Source: Pseudoxanthomonas yeongjuensis
GTDB taxonomy: Bacteria; Pseudomonadota; Gammaproteobacteria; Xanthomonadales; Xanthomonadaceae
DNA length: 64,000 nucleotides
Reading direction: 5' to 3'
Assembly: GCF_010093345.1 (NCBI RefSeq)
Contig: NZ_PDWT01000003.1
Location: 372,001 to 436,000, forward strand
The notes below the pieces were generated by a model. It ran no database searches and was not told the origin of the DNA. It was given only the letters and a program-made list of their open reading frames with translations. Position numbers and translations under genes: made by a program. The stretch's first letter is position 1, and each line of letters begins with the position of its first letter. Below, one piece after another: positions 52,684 to 62,776 of this stretch.

Positions 52684-54585
52684 ATGCGATTCAAACTGGT
52701 AGTGCTCGGCATGCTGTTGGCCGTCGCCCCGATCCACGCGCTGGGGCAGGATGCCGCGACCGTGCTGGCCCGTGCAAAGGCCAGCAGCGGCGGCCCGCGC
52801 TGGGAAGCGGTGCATAGCCTGCAGATCGAGGGCGAGAAATCCGCTGGCGGCCTGGCCGGCGCGTGGCGGCTCACCCAGGACCTGGATACCGGCCGGCATG
52901 TCGAATCTTCGCGCCTGGGCAAGTTCGAATTGGCCCACGGCTACGATGGCCAGCGCGCATGGCGGCGCGATCACGGCGGCGAGATCGGGTTGCTCGACGG
53001 CATCGTACCTCGGCGCAACGCTCGCACCCAGGCATGGCTGGCGGCGCGGGCCTACTGGTATGCGGAGCGTATGCCCGCCAGCTATGCACCGGCACGGTCG
53101 CAGACGCTCGAGGGCCGCCGCTACGACATCGTCGCGGCGACGCCGGAAGGTGGCGACCCGCTCGAACTCTGGTTCGATGCCGGATCCGGCCTGCTCACCC
53201 GCATCGTCCTGCCGGTTGCCCTCGGCTCGACGGTCTCCTTACTTGGGGACTATCGGGACGTCGACGGACTGCGCCTGCCGCACCGCATAACCACTGACAA
53301 TGCCGACAGCGCCGGCCGCAGCGACCCGCGCCTGCGCAGCGAACTGCAGGTACATCGCTACCGCATCAACACGGCCCCCACGGACCCGGCGTTCGCACCA
53401 CCGCCGATGCCCGCCGACGGATACGTGGACGACAAGGACGGCGTCACCCACGTCCCATTCGACCTGGTCAACAACCACGTCTATGTGGATGCCAAGGTCG
53501 ATGGCCAACCGGCGCGTTTCCTGGTCGACACCGGGGCAGTGAATCTGCTGACGCCGTCGGCGGCCAAGCGCTTGGGCATCTCCAGCGCGGGCAAGCTGAG
53601 CATCAACGGCGCTGGCGACAATGCCGTCGAACTGAGCCTGGCGCAGGCGCGCCATCTCCAGGTGGGTGACGCGCACCTTCCCCGCCCCGTGTTCTACGTC
53701 ATCGACCTGGGCCAACAACTGAATTCGATGGGCGTGCACTACGACGGCTTCATCGGCTACGAGACATTCCGCCGCTTCGTCACCACCTTCGACTATGCCG
53801 CGCGCGTGCTCAGCTTCGCCGAACCGTCGCGTTACCGGCCGCCAAGCAATGCGGTGGCGCTTACCTTCGAGCAGGATGACCGTGCACCGGTCCTCTCGGG
53901 CACGCTGGATGGCATTCCACTACGGCTGTGGATCGATTCGGGCTCGCGTGGTTCGTTGAGCCTGAACAGTCCCTTCGTGCGCTCGCACGGGCTGCTCGAA
54001 AAATATCGTGCCGGTGGCGAAGCAGTACTCGGTTGGGGCATCGGTGGCCCGGCCCGCGCGCACCCGGCGCGACTGGGCGTGCTCAGCCTGGGTGGTATCG
54101 ATGTCGAAGGGCTGGCAGGGGATCTGTCGACCACCGACAAGGGTGCCTTGGCCATCTCCGACTACGGCGCGATCCTCGGCGGCGGCGTGTTGCGCCGATT
54201 CACGGTCGGTCTGGATTACGGCGCGAAACGCATGTACCTGACACCCAATGCCGAGAATGCAGCACCCGAACCGTTCGACCGCAGTGGGTTATGGCTGCAG
54301 GCAGATGGCTCCACTCTGCGGGTTGGCGATGTCGCCGCCGGCAGTGCCGCGGAGCGGGCGCAGCTACGGGAGAACGACCGCATCGTCTCGATCCGAGGTG
54401 AGCAGGTCACCACGCGCGGCCTCGGCCAATGGCGCGAAATCCTGCGCGAGCTGCCGCCAGGAACGCGCGTTGCCGTCGGCTATCTTCGCGACGGCAAGCA
54501 TGCCAACGCCGAACTGATACTGAGCGATCGCATCCCGCGGCATTGGCCATCCGACGGGAGTATGCCGAGAGGGGCGGAGCCCTGA
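52684..54585 (+). CDS. Exported two-domain aspartyl protease-like protein with C-terminal PDZ
   Basis: 633 residues. A signal peptide (MRFKLVVLGMLLAVAPIHALG) is followed by a LolA/outer-membrane-lipoprotein-like beta region (about 25-230). Two retropepsin-like halves then appear: first active-site 'FLVDTGAVN' with Asp282, second 'LWIDSGSRG' with Asp418, where DSG replaces DTG. The C-terminal PDZ (about 540-615) has 'VGDVAAGSAAERAQLRENDRIVSIRGEQV'. Single-chain pepsin-like pairs with PDZ are known as 'aspartyl protease family' proteins in Proteobacteria, with no known role. Target, whether envelope protein or peptide, is unknown. Confidence 0.85.
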   Translation: MRFKLVVLGMLLAVAPIHALGQDAATVLARAKASSGGPRWEAVHSLQIEGEKSAGGLAGAWRLTQDLDTGRHVESSRLGKFELAHGYDGQRAWRRDHGGEIGLLDGIVPRRNARTQAWLAARAYWYAERMPASYAPARSQTLEGRRYDIVAATPEGGDPLELWFDAGSGLLTRIVLPVALGSTVSLLGDYRDVDGLRLPHRITTDNADSAGRSDPRLRSELQVHRYRINTAPTDPAFAPPPMPADGYVDDKDGVTHVPFDLVNNHVYVDAKVDGQPARFLVDTGAVNLLTPSAAKRLGISSAGKLSINGAGDNAVELSLAQARHLQVGDAHLPRPVFYVIDLGQQLNSMGVHYDGFIGYETFRRFVTTFDYAARVLSFAEPSRYRPPSNAVALTFEQDDRAPVLSGTLDGIPLRLWIDSGSRGSLSLNSPFVRSHGLLEKYRAGGEAVLGWGIGGPARAHPARLGVLSLGGIDVEGLAGDLSTTDKGALAISDYGAILGGGVLRRFTVGLDYGAKRMYLTPNAENAAPEPFDRSGLWLQADGSTLRVGDVAAGSAAERAQLRENDRIVSIRGEQVTTRGLGQWREILRELPPGTRVAVGYLRDGKHANAELILSDRIPRHWPSDGSMPRGAEP

Positions 54586-54834
54586 CTTCGGATCAAAGAC
54601 GATGCATCGGGCAGTTTCAGGCATCAAGCAGGTAGGGGTGCGCTTTGGGTCGACAGCGGCCCCTCTCAGCCCAACCTCAGGGCCATACCTTTGCTTGGCC
54701 ATTTGGGCCACTGGGAAATCGACCTTGAAATGCCCCGCTCTCGCCTGCGGAGAGAACCCTGCCCGCACACACCACAGCCATTTCCCCGGGAACTTTCCGG
54801 ATTCTGGCTACCTTGCGGTTTACAGCTGACTGAT

Positions 54835-54910
54835 TGGTGGGCCCACCAGGACTCGAACCTGGAACCAAAGGATTATGAGTCCTCTGCTCTAACCATTGAG
54901 CTATGGGCCC
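54835..54910 (-). tRNA. tRNA-Ile2 (anticodon CAU, lysidine-modified)
   Basis: A 76-nt cloverleaf on the minus strand: acceptor GGGCCCA pairing with TGGGCCC (54904-54910 with 54839-54845), D arm AGCTCAATGGTTAGAGC, anticodon loop CTCATAA with CAU, T arm TTCGAGTCC, discriminator A and an encoded CCA (54837-54835). The D arm and anticodon stem (GCAGAGGACTCATAATCC) match minor tRNA-Ile (ileX type, reading AUA after lysidine modification) better than elongator tRNA-Met; initiator features (three GC pairs in the anticodon stem) are missing. Some pipelines would label it tRNA-Met. Confidence 0.9.
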
Positions 54911-54966
54911 GCAGCGAAACGCAATTGTAACTGGCCGGTTCCCGACCGCGCATGCCTGGCCGAGCT

Positions 54967-56862
54967 CTAGGCGGATTGCCTGCGCAGCGTGGTGGCGCGT
55001 ACCAGGATCGGCGGGGGGTCCGTTTCCTCGGGGATGTTGAGCAACTTCCTTTCCCGCAGCCATTGGCCCGGCGTGCGCGCCGAGGTCAGGGCGACGATGG
55101 GGATGGCCAGCACCAGCCCCAGTATCACCGGCGACATCCACGCCGCCAGCGAAGGCGAGACGAACAAGGCGACCACGCCGGCGAACAGCCCGAACAGGCT
55201 CAGGCCACCGTAACTCTTCAGCAATGCGGAAAGAGGCAGGGTGCCGTCGTCGCGACGCTGCGATTCCCAGCCCGAATCCCGGCCGGCCAGCACTTCGGCC
55301 ACGCCGCGCGATTGCACGAACATCACGATCGGCGCCATCAGCGCGGCCAGCACGCTTTCCAGCAACATGCTGACGAAGGCGCGCAAGGCGCCGCCGCAGC
55401 CGCGCCGCTGCGCCGGATCCAGCAGCATCGCCAGATAGCCGAGGATCTTGGGCGCGAACAGCGCGCCCATGGTCGCCACGAACAACCACACGATCCGCTC
55501 CGGATCCAGCGAACGCCAGTAAGCGGCAGGCGAGAACGACGCCAGTGCACCCCCGTTCGGATCGATGCCCGCCTGTTCCAGGGGGATGCCGATGCCGACC
55601 AGCATCAACATGGCCCACATCGGCGCGGTGAAGTAGTGGCCGATGCCGATCATGAAATGCCAGCGGTTGACCCAGTGCAGGCCGCGCGCGGGCAGCACCG
55701 CGGCGTGCTGCAGATTGCCCTGGCACCAGCGCCGGTCGCGTACCAGCAGGTCGGTCAGCGAAGGCGGACCTTCCTCGTAGCTGCCGTGCAGGGTCGGCAC
55801 CATGTGCAGGGCCCAGCCGCCGCGGCGCATCAGCGCGGCTTCGACGAAATCGTGGCTGAGCACGTGGCCACCGAACGGCTTCTTGCCCGGCAATCGCGGC
55901 AGGCCGGTGCATTCGGCGAAGGCACGGGTGCGGATGATCGCGTTATGCCCCCAGTAATTGCTTTCCGCACCGTGCCACCAGGCCACCCCATGCGCGATCA
56001 CCGGGCCATAGACACGACCGGAGAACTGCTGCATGCGCGCGAACAGGCTGGTGCCGCCGACGATCACCGGCAGCGACTGGATCAGGCCGACATCGGCATG
56101 GGTTTCGATCGCCGCGGCGAGGCGGACGATGGTGTCGCCGGTCATCAGGCTGTCCGCATCCAGGATCAGCATGTGCGGATACGCGGCGCCGAAGCGGCGC
56201 ACCCATTCGGCGATGTTGCCCGCCTTGCGTTCGCTGTTGTCCGCGCGCCGCCGGTAGAAGATCCGCGACTGGCCGCCGGTGCGCTCGAGCAGGGCATGGA
56301 ACTCGGCGATTTCGCCTTCGGCGATTTCGGCGCGGGTGGTGTCGCTGAGGATGAAGAAGTCGAAGCATTGCAGTTGGCCGGTGTCGCGGACCGATTCGTA
56401 GATCGCCTGCAGGCCGGCCATCAACCGGTGCGGATCCTCGTTGTAGGTCGGCATCAGCAACGCAGTACGCGCGCCGAGCACCGGCAAGGGCTGGGATGGA
56501 TCGATGCCCAGGCGGCCCGGCCCCCGCGCGAGCAGCAGCACGAAACCGGCGAGCGCGCCCAGCAGCGATTGCGCGACCCAGGCGAACAGGAAAACGAACA
56601 GCAGCAGCAGCGCGCCTTCCAGTACCTGCAGTCCGTCCACCCGCAACACCCGCCACATCTGCCAGGCCGCGAGCGCAGTCAAGGCGATGGTGCCGCCGAT
56701 CATGTAGAAGCGGCGCCAACCGATGCGGGCCGGTGTGGTTGACAGCGCACGACGATCAAGGCGGCCTTCGCGCAGGGATTGCACCGGCATCGCGATCGGC
56801 GCGGGCGTGGGCAGCGATTCGTAGGCGGCCGATTGCGTCGCCTGCGCCGGCATCGGGCTCAT
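54967..56862 (-). CDS. opgH: Glucans biosynthesis glucosyltransferase OpgH
   Basis: 631-residue inner-membrane family 2 glycosyltransferase that builds the beta-1,2 backbone of osmoregulated periplasmic glucans from UDP-glucose. Catalytic segments are visible: '[20 protein letters not shown]', '[19 protein letters not shown]' (the Asp-x-Asp) and '[11 protein letters not shown]' (Gln/Arg-Arg-Trp). Hydrophobic helices lie before (about 55-115) and after the catalytic domain (about 375-600). ATG 56862 overlaps the upstream glucan gene stop as ATGA; one inner ATG is three codons later. E. coli MdoH is longer (about 850), lacking here a large N-terminal part, as in other xanthomonads. Confidence 0.93.
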   Translation of the reverse strand: MSPMPAQATQSAAYESLPTPAPIAMPVQSLREGRLDRRALSTTPARIGWRRFYMIGGTIALTALAAWQMWRVLRVDGLQVLEGALLLLFVFLFAWVAQSLLGALAGFVLLLARGPGRLGIDPSQPLPVLGARTALLMPTYNEDPHRLMAGLQAIYESVRDTGQLQCFDFFILSDTTRAEIAEGEIAEFHALLERTGGQSRIFYRRRADNSERKAGNIAEWVRRFGAAYPHMLILDADSLMTGDTIVRLAAAIETHADVGLIQSLPVIVGGTSLFARMQQFSGRVYGPVIAHGVAWWHGAESNYWGHNAIIRTRAFAECTGLPRLPGKKPFGGHVLSHDFVEAALMRRGGWALHMVPTLHGSYEEGPPSLTDLLVRDRRWCQGNLQHAAVLPARGLHWVNRWHFMIGIGHYFTAPMWAMLMLVGIGIPLEQAGIDPNGGALASFSPAAYWRSLDPERIVWLFVATMGALFAPKILGYLAMLLDPAQRRGCGGALRAFVSMLLESVLAALMAPIVMFVQSRGVAEVLAGRDSGWESQRRDDGTLPLSALLKSYGGLSLFGLFAGVVALFVSPSLAAWMSPVILGLVLAIPIVALTSARTPGQWLRERKLLNIPEETDPPPILVRATTLRRQSA

Positions 56863-58394
56863 GGTGTCCAACGGTACAACCAGGTTTCCGAGAGCGGCTG
56901 TGCATCTTTCTTCAGTCGCGCATGCAGCTCTACCGCTTTCGCATCGCCCGGGTCGAGTTCGAAGCCGATCCGCCAACCGCCGGTCGTGGCCAGCGGATGG
57001 GCCACTGGGTTGAGCAGCTTGCCGGTATTGGACCAGACGTCGGCCTGGACCCCCGACTCCGCCTGCAGGCCTTTCAATGCTTCTCCCTCGAAATCGATGA
57101 CGACACGACGCGCGCCGGTCTTCGGCACCGCGCCGATCCGCGTGTCGGCCACGCTCGCCAACTTCGGATTCCAGGTGTGCGCATTGCACCAGTGCAGGCG
57201 GTAGTCGAAGCGGTATTCGCGTCCGGCCGCCAGCGGCGCGGCGGGACGCCAGAAGGCGACGATGTTGTCGTGGTATTCGTCGTCGGTCGGCAGTTCGATC
57301 AGGTGCACGCTGCCCTTGCCCCAGTCGCCGACCGGTTCCACCCACAGGCTGGGGCGGCGTTCGTAGTGGGCCTCGTCGTCGGCGTAGTCGGCGAAATCGC
57401 GCTGGCGCTGCATCAGTCCGAAGCCGCGCGGGTTGGAATCCTCGAAGCCGCTGTCCTGCACGGTGGCCGGATTCTGCAGCGGTCGCCAGATCTGTTCGCC
57501 GGCGCCGGTCCACAGCGCCAGGCCATCGGAGTCGTGCACCGCGGGTCGGTAGTCGTCCACGCCGGCACGGTCGCTGGCGCCGAACGAATACATGCTGGTC
57601 AGCGCGGCGATGCCGGCATGGGCCAGTTCCACGCGCGGGTACAGGCGCGCCTGCACGTCGAAGCGGGTTTCCTCTCCGGGATGGATGGCGAAACGGAACG
57701 CGCCGGACACGCTGGGACTGTCCATCAATGCATGCACGACCACCGCGTCGGCGCCGGCTCCCGGGGTTTCCAGCCAGAACGAGCGGAACACCGGGAATTC
57801 CTCGCCCTGCGGTTGCAGCGTGTTCAATGCCAGTCCGCGCGCGGAAAGTCCGTAGGCCTGGCCCTTGGCCACCGCGCGGAAATAGCTGGCGCCGAGGAAG
57901 GCGCAGATCTCGTCGAAATAGTCGGCGCGGTTGAGGCGGCCATGCAGGCGGAAGCCGGCGAAGCCGAGATCGTTCGCGCTGCGGCCCGGCACCGTTCCGG
58001 CGGGGAAGGAGAACAGATCCGACGAATATGGAACCTCGCTCGCGCGGCCGTTGGCCACGGTGAAGACCTGCACCCGGTCCTTGAACAGGAACCCCGGATG
58101 GAAGAACTGGGCCTGGAACGGCAGCCCCTGCTCGCGCCACAGGGCATGCGTGGGATTGAAACGGATGCCGCGGTACGCGTCGTAACCGATGTCGCGCAGC
58201 CATGGCGGCAATTCCACCGCGGGCTTGCGGAAAGGCGTCGCGGCCAGTTGCCTGGCCAGCGCGGGCACGGTGCCGGCGTCGAAGGCAGCCTGCACTCGTT
58301 CGGCCGCCAGCAGGCGCGGGACCAGCAAGCCGCTGCCGGCAAACGCCGCGACCGGCAGCGACAGGCCGCCCAATATCACTTCTCTTCTGCGCAC
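56859..58394 (-). CDS. Periplasmic glucan biosynthesis protein, OpgG/OpgD family (Tat leader)
   Basis: 511 residues. A GTG start at 58394 follows AGGAG, and the leader [20 protein letters not shown] has a twin-arginine-like RRREVIL, which fits Tat-exported OpgD more than Sec-exported OpgG. Family features include '[31 protein letters not shown]', '[10 protein letters not shown]', '[24 protein letters not shown]' and '[36 protein letters not shown]'. It modifies or guides branching/trimming of periplasmic glucans made by OpgH, with which it is coupled by a 4-bp overlap. OpgG and OpgD cannot be separated with certainty by eye. Confidence 0.9.
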   Translation of the reverse strand: MRRREVILGGLSLPVAAFAGSGLLVPRLLAAERVQAAFDAGTVPALARQLAATPFRKPAVELPPWLRDIGYDAYRGIRFNPTHALWREQGLPFQAQFFHPGFLFKDRVQVFTVANGRASEVPYSSDLFSFPAGTVPGRSANDLGFAGFRLHGRLNRADYFDEICAFLGASYFRAVAKGQAYGLSARGLALNTLQPQGEEFPVFRSFWLETPGAGADAVVVHALMDSPSVSGAFRFAIHPGEETRFDVQARLYPRVELAHAGIAALTSMYSFGASDRAGVDDYRPAVHDSDGLALWTGAGEQIWRPLQNPATVQDSGFEDSNPRGFGLMQRQRDFADYADDEAHYERRPSLWVEPVGDWGKGSVHLIELPTDDEYHDNIVAFWRPAAPLAAGREYRFDYRLHWCNAHTWNPKLASVADTRIGAVPKTGARRVVIDFEGEALKGLQAESGVQADVWSNTGKLLNPVAHPLATTGGWRIGFELDPGDAKAVELHARLKKDAQPLSETWLYRWTP

Positions 58395-58506
58395 CTTGGC
58401 TCCTGCGGGGTCACGGTTCGGGGCAACCGGTCGATTGTAGACATCGGTTCGTTAGCGCCAGGACACGATGCGAGGCCGAAGCCGGGGCCGCGGCACGAAA
58501 AGGACA

Positions 58507-58590
58507 CCGTAGGAGCGCCCCTTGGGCGCGAGCTCTCCGATCCGATCGCGGAACAAGCCGAGAGCTCGCGCCCAAGGGGCGCTCCTACGG
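58507..58590. repeat. Large perfect inverted repeat (REP-like)
   Basis: A 31-bp arm at 58507-58537 (beginning CCGTAGGAGCG) is matched perfectly by its complement at 58560-58590, with a 22-bp spacer. It lies between the rpoD terminator and the glucan gene. The GTAGGAGCG end resembles dispersed repeats of xanthomonads and the smaller element at 23367-23436. Confidence 0.85.
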
Positions 58591-58624
58591 CAACGGCGAT
58601 CCTTTCCGTTGATCCAGCAAGAAC

Positions 58625-58653
58625 AAAAAAGCCCCGCATGCGCGGGGCTTTTT
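58625..58653 (-). terminator. Intrinsic terminator of rpoD
   Basis: AAAAAGCCCCGC pairs with GCGGGGCTTTTT around a 4-nt centre, 25 bp past the rpoD stop. It has runs of A and T on both sides, so it should stop transcription from either strand. Confidence 0.92.
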
Positions 58654-58677
58654 CGATGCGCCGTTGAGTTGGCGGGC

Positions 58678-60534
<1,857 letters not shown>

Positions 60535-60574
60535 GTGTGCTTGCGCCACCGGATAAGAGAATGGGGAACCCAGC

Positions 60575-60580
60575 ATTATA
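60575..60580 (-). promoter_or_regulatory. -10 box of the rpoD promoter
   Basis: On the minus strand TATAAT (60580-60575) lies 41 bp before the rpoD start codon, giving a short leader. No good -35 is found at the expected 17-18 bp distance, where the sequence is GC-rich. Confidence 0.55.
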
Positions 60581-60715
60581 CTGCGCCGCTGGGGATTTGG
60601 CCGCGCCTCGACCGGTTTGGCCCACGATCAAGGCCGAACGCGCCGCAGCGCGCCGGGCCCTGGGGCCACCGTTCACGGCTAGGACGCCGAGAGCCGGGCC
60701 CTTTCCAGCCCGGAT

Positions 60716-61156
60716 TCAAGGCCGCAGCAGGAAGGTCACCGGCCCGTCGTTGACCAGGCTGATCACCATATGGGCACCGAAACGCCCGGTTTCCACCCCC
60801 GGCAGGTGCTTTTCGCGACAGATCGCCACCAGACGGTTGTAGCCGCGTTCAGCCTCTTCCGGCGGAGCGGCGGTGGTGAAGCTCGGGCGCATGCCAGAAC
60901 GGGTATCGGCCGCCAGGGTGAACTGGCTGACCAGCAACAGGCCGCCTCCGGTATCGGCCAGCGACCGGTTCATCTTCCCCGCCTCATCGGCGAAGACCCG
61001 GTAGCCCAGCAGGCGCTCGGCCATGCGCAGGAACTGGGTCTCGCCATCGCCGGGTTCGACCGCGACCAGGGCCAGCAGGCCTGGGCCGATGCTGCCCACT
61101 GCCTGGCCATCGACGCTGACGGAGGCCTGGGTGACGCGCTGGATGAGGCTGAGCAT
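60716..61156 (-). CDS. dtd: D-aminoacyl-tRNA deacylase
   Basis: 146-residue dimeric editing enzyme hydrolysing D-amino acids (and glycine from tRNA-Ala) off tRNA. Signature '[27 protein letters not shown]' and the cross-dimer Gly-cisPro loop '[11 protein letters not shown]' are intact. The frame is open for 39 codons upstream, but these are the low-complexity translation of a tandem repeat, so ATG 61156 ([18 protein letters not shown]), which is the family start, is used. Confidence 0.95.
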   Translation of the reverse strand: MLSLIQRVTQASVSVDGQAVGSIGPGLLALVAVEPGDGETQFLRMAERLLGYRVFADEAGKMNRSLADTGGGLLLVSQFTLAADTRSGMRPSFTTAAPPEEAERGYNRLVAICREKHLPGVETGRFGAHMVISLVNDGPVTFLLRP

Positions 61157-61161
61157 GGGGC

Positions 61162-61299
61162 GAGGAGTGAGGAGTGAGGAGTGAAGAGTGAAGAGTGAAG
61201 AGTGAGGAGTGAAGAGTGAGGAACGAGGAACGAGGAACGAGGAACGGGGCAGAGCGTAACCGCTTTCGCTCACTCCTCACTCCTCTCCGCTCACTCCTC
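61162..61299. repeat. Heptamer tandem repeat with inverted copy
   Basis: Twelve contiguous 7-bp units fill 61162-61245: three GAGGAGT, three GAAGAGT, GAGGAGT, GAAGAGT, then four GAGGAAC. Reverse-complement copies (CTCACTCCTCACTCCTC and CTCACTCCTC) lie at 61269-61299, so the two parts could pair as a hairpin. It fills the divergent region between dtd and the acyltransferase gene, immediately upstream of both starts. Confidence 0.88.
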
Positions 61300-61322
61300 G
61301 CCCGCCCGCTAAACTCCGCCGC

Positions 61323-62237
61323 ATGAAACCCGAACTCCTGGCTGGCCTGCTCTATCGCGCCACCGCCCTGCTGACCCGCCTGCCCTGGCCGTGGCTGCGC
61401 CGCTTGGGCGATGCGCTGGCCTGGCTGTGGCGGCGCGTGGACGCTCGCGAAAGCAGGGTGGCGCGACGCAACCTGCAACTCGTATATCCGGAAATGCTGC
61501 CCTCCCAGCGCGACGAGTTGCACGCCCGAATCCTGCGCAGCACCGCCCGCCAGGCACTGGAAACCCTGCGTTTCTGGACGCGGCCGCACGCCGACAACCT
61601 GTCGCGGCTGGTCGAGCGGAACGGCGAAGCGCTGTACGACGCGGCACTGGCATCGGGGAAAGGCGTCATCGTGGCCGCACCGCATTTCGGCAACTGGGAG
61701 CTGCTCAACCAGTGGCTTTCCTCGCGCGGCCCCGTCGCCATCGTTTATGCACCTCCCCAATCCCGGGTGGGCGACGCCTTCCTGTTGCGTGTCCGCAGCG
61801 CCGACAACATCCGCCAGGTGCGCGCCGAAGGGCCCGCGGTCCGGCAGTTGTGGAAGGTGCTGAAGGAAGGCGGCGCGGTCGGCATCCTGCCCGACCAGCA
61901 GCCCAAGCTGGGCGACGGCGAATTCGCGCCGTTCTTCGGCGTGCAGGCGCTGACCATGACCCTGGTGTCGCGATTGGCCGAACGCACCGGGGCCACGGTC
62001 CTGTTCGCCTGGTGCGAACACACCGGCGTCGACCTGGAATTCGCGCTGCATGTGGAACCGGCTCCGGAAGGCATCGCCGATTCCGATCCGGTAGTCGCCA
62101 CGGCCGCGCTCAACGGCATGGTCGAGCGCATCGCGCGTCGCGATCCGGCCCAGTACCAGTGGACCTATAAACGCTACAGCCTCCGCCCACCGGGTAGTGG
62201 CGAACTCAATCCCTACAAGGAAGCGGACCCGACATGA
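61323..62237 (+). CDS. Lipid A biosynthesis late acyltransferase (LpxL/HtrB family)
   Basis: 304-residue inner-membrane enzyme adding an acyl chain to Kdo2-lipid IVA. The HX4E catalytic motif is 'APHFGNWELLN', with 'ESRVARRNLQLVYPEMLP' before it and 'VGILPDQQPKLGDGEFAPFFG' and 'LVSRLAERTGATVLFAWCE' after it, as in HtrB/LpxL. An N-terminal membrane helix is present. It is coupled by ATGA to the first PH-domain gene. LpxL, LpxM and LpxP cannot be told apart here. Confidence 0.92.
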   Translation: MKPELLAGLLYRATALLTRLPWPWLRRLGDALAWLWRRVDARESRVARRNLQLVYPEMLPSQRDELHARILRSTARQALETLRFWTRPHADNLSRLVERNGEALYDAALASGKGVIVAAPHFGNWELLNQWLSSRGPVAIVYAPPQSRVGDAFLLRVRSADNIRQVRAEGPAVRQLWKVLKEGGAVGILPDQQPKLGDGEFAPFFGVQALTMTLVSRLAERTGATVLFAWCEHTGVDLEFALHVEPAPEGIADSDPVVATAALNGMVERIARRDPAQYQWTYKRYSLRPPGSGELNPYKEADPT

Positions 62238-62776
62238 GCGATCCCGAAACGCCGATGCCTGACGACGAGGCTGCGCCTGAGCGCCCGCAGGAGGACGCCG
62301 TACCTGCGGTCGACTGGCAACGCCTGCCGCCGCGCGGTGCCGGGCTGGCAGCACTGGGCATGGCGATCGCCTTCGCCATTCCCTGCGCGATCGCCTCCGG
62401 TTTCGTGGCGCAACTGACCGAATGGGTCACGCCCTGGCTGCTGTCACCCCTCGTCGGCGCGCTGGGCGCGGCCCTGGGCGCCTGGATCGGGGTCAAGCGC
62501 CATCGCCGGACCTTGTGGAAGCTGGACCCGGGCGGCTTCGCCCTGCGCCAGGGCCGCTGGTGGCAGACCGAAAGCCGGGTACCGATATCGCGGGTCCAGC
62601 ACCTGGACCTGAAGCGCGGCCCGTTGCAGCGCGGGCTGCGGCTGGCCACGCTGGTGATCCATACCGCGGGCACGCGCATGGCGGCGGTAGCGGTTTCCGG
62701 GCTGGACAGCGACGACGCCGAGCGCCTGCGCGACCGCCTGTCGCGCCAGCTGGACCACGACGACGACGCGTTGTGA
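62234..62776 (+). CDS. Bacterial PH-domain membrane protein (YdbS-like, DUF304)
   Basis: 180 residues. Two transmembrane helices (about 38-60 and 68-88) precede the PH-like domain with 'RTLWKLDPGGFALRQGRWWQTESRVPISRVQHLDLKRGPLQRGLRLATLVIHTAG', the classic DUF304 pattern. The N-terminus is acidic/proline-rich. The start overlaps the acyltransferase stop as ATGA, and its TGA shares a base with the next start. YdbS/YdbT pairs are envelope proteins of unclear function. Confidence 0.88.
   Translation: MSDPETPMPDDEAAPERPQEDAVPAVDWQRLPPRGAGLAALGMAIAFAIPCAIASGFVAQLTEWVTPWLLSPLVGALGAALGAWIGVKRHRRTLWKLDPGGFALRQGRWWQTESRVPISRVQHLDLKRGPLQRGLRLATLVIHTAGTRMAAVAVSGLDSDDAERLRDRLSRQLDHDDDAL

Noticed and set aside
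54835-54910. Elongator or initiator tRNA-Met
   Set aside because: Anticodon is CAU, but the D arm and anticodon stem match minor tRNA-Ile2, and initiator-type GC pairs are absent. Not fully excluded for elongator Met.
61162-61245. CRISPR-like array
   Set aside because: Units are contiguous 7-mers with no spacers or cas genes; it is a simple tandem repeat.
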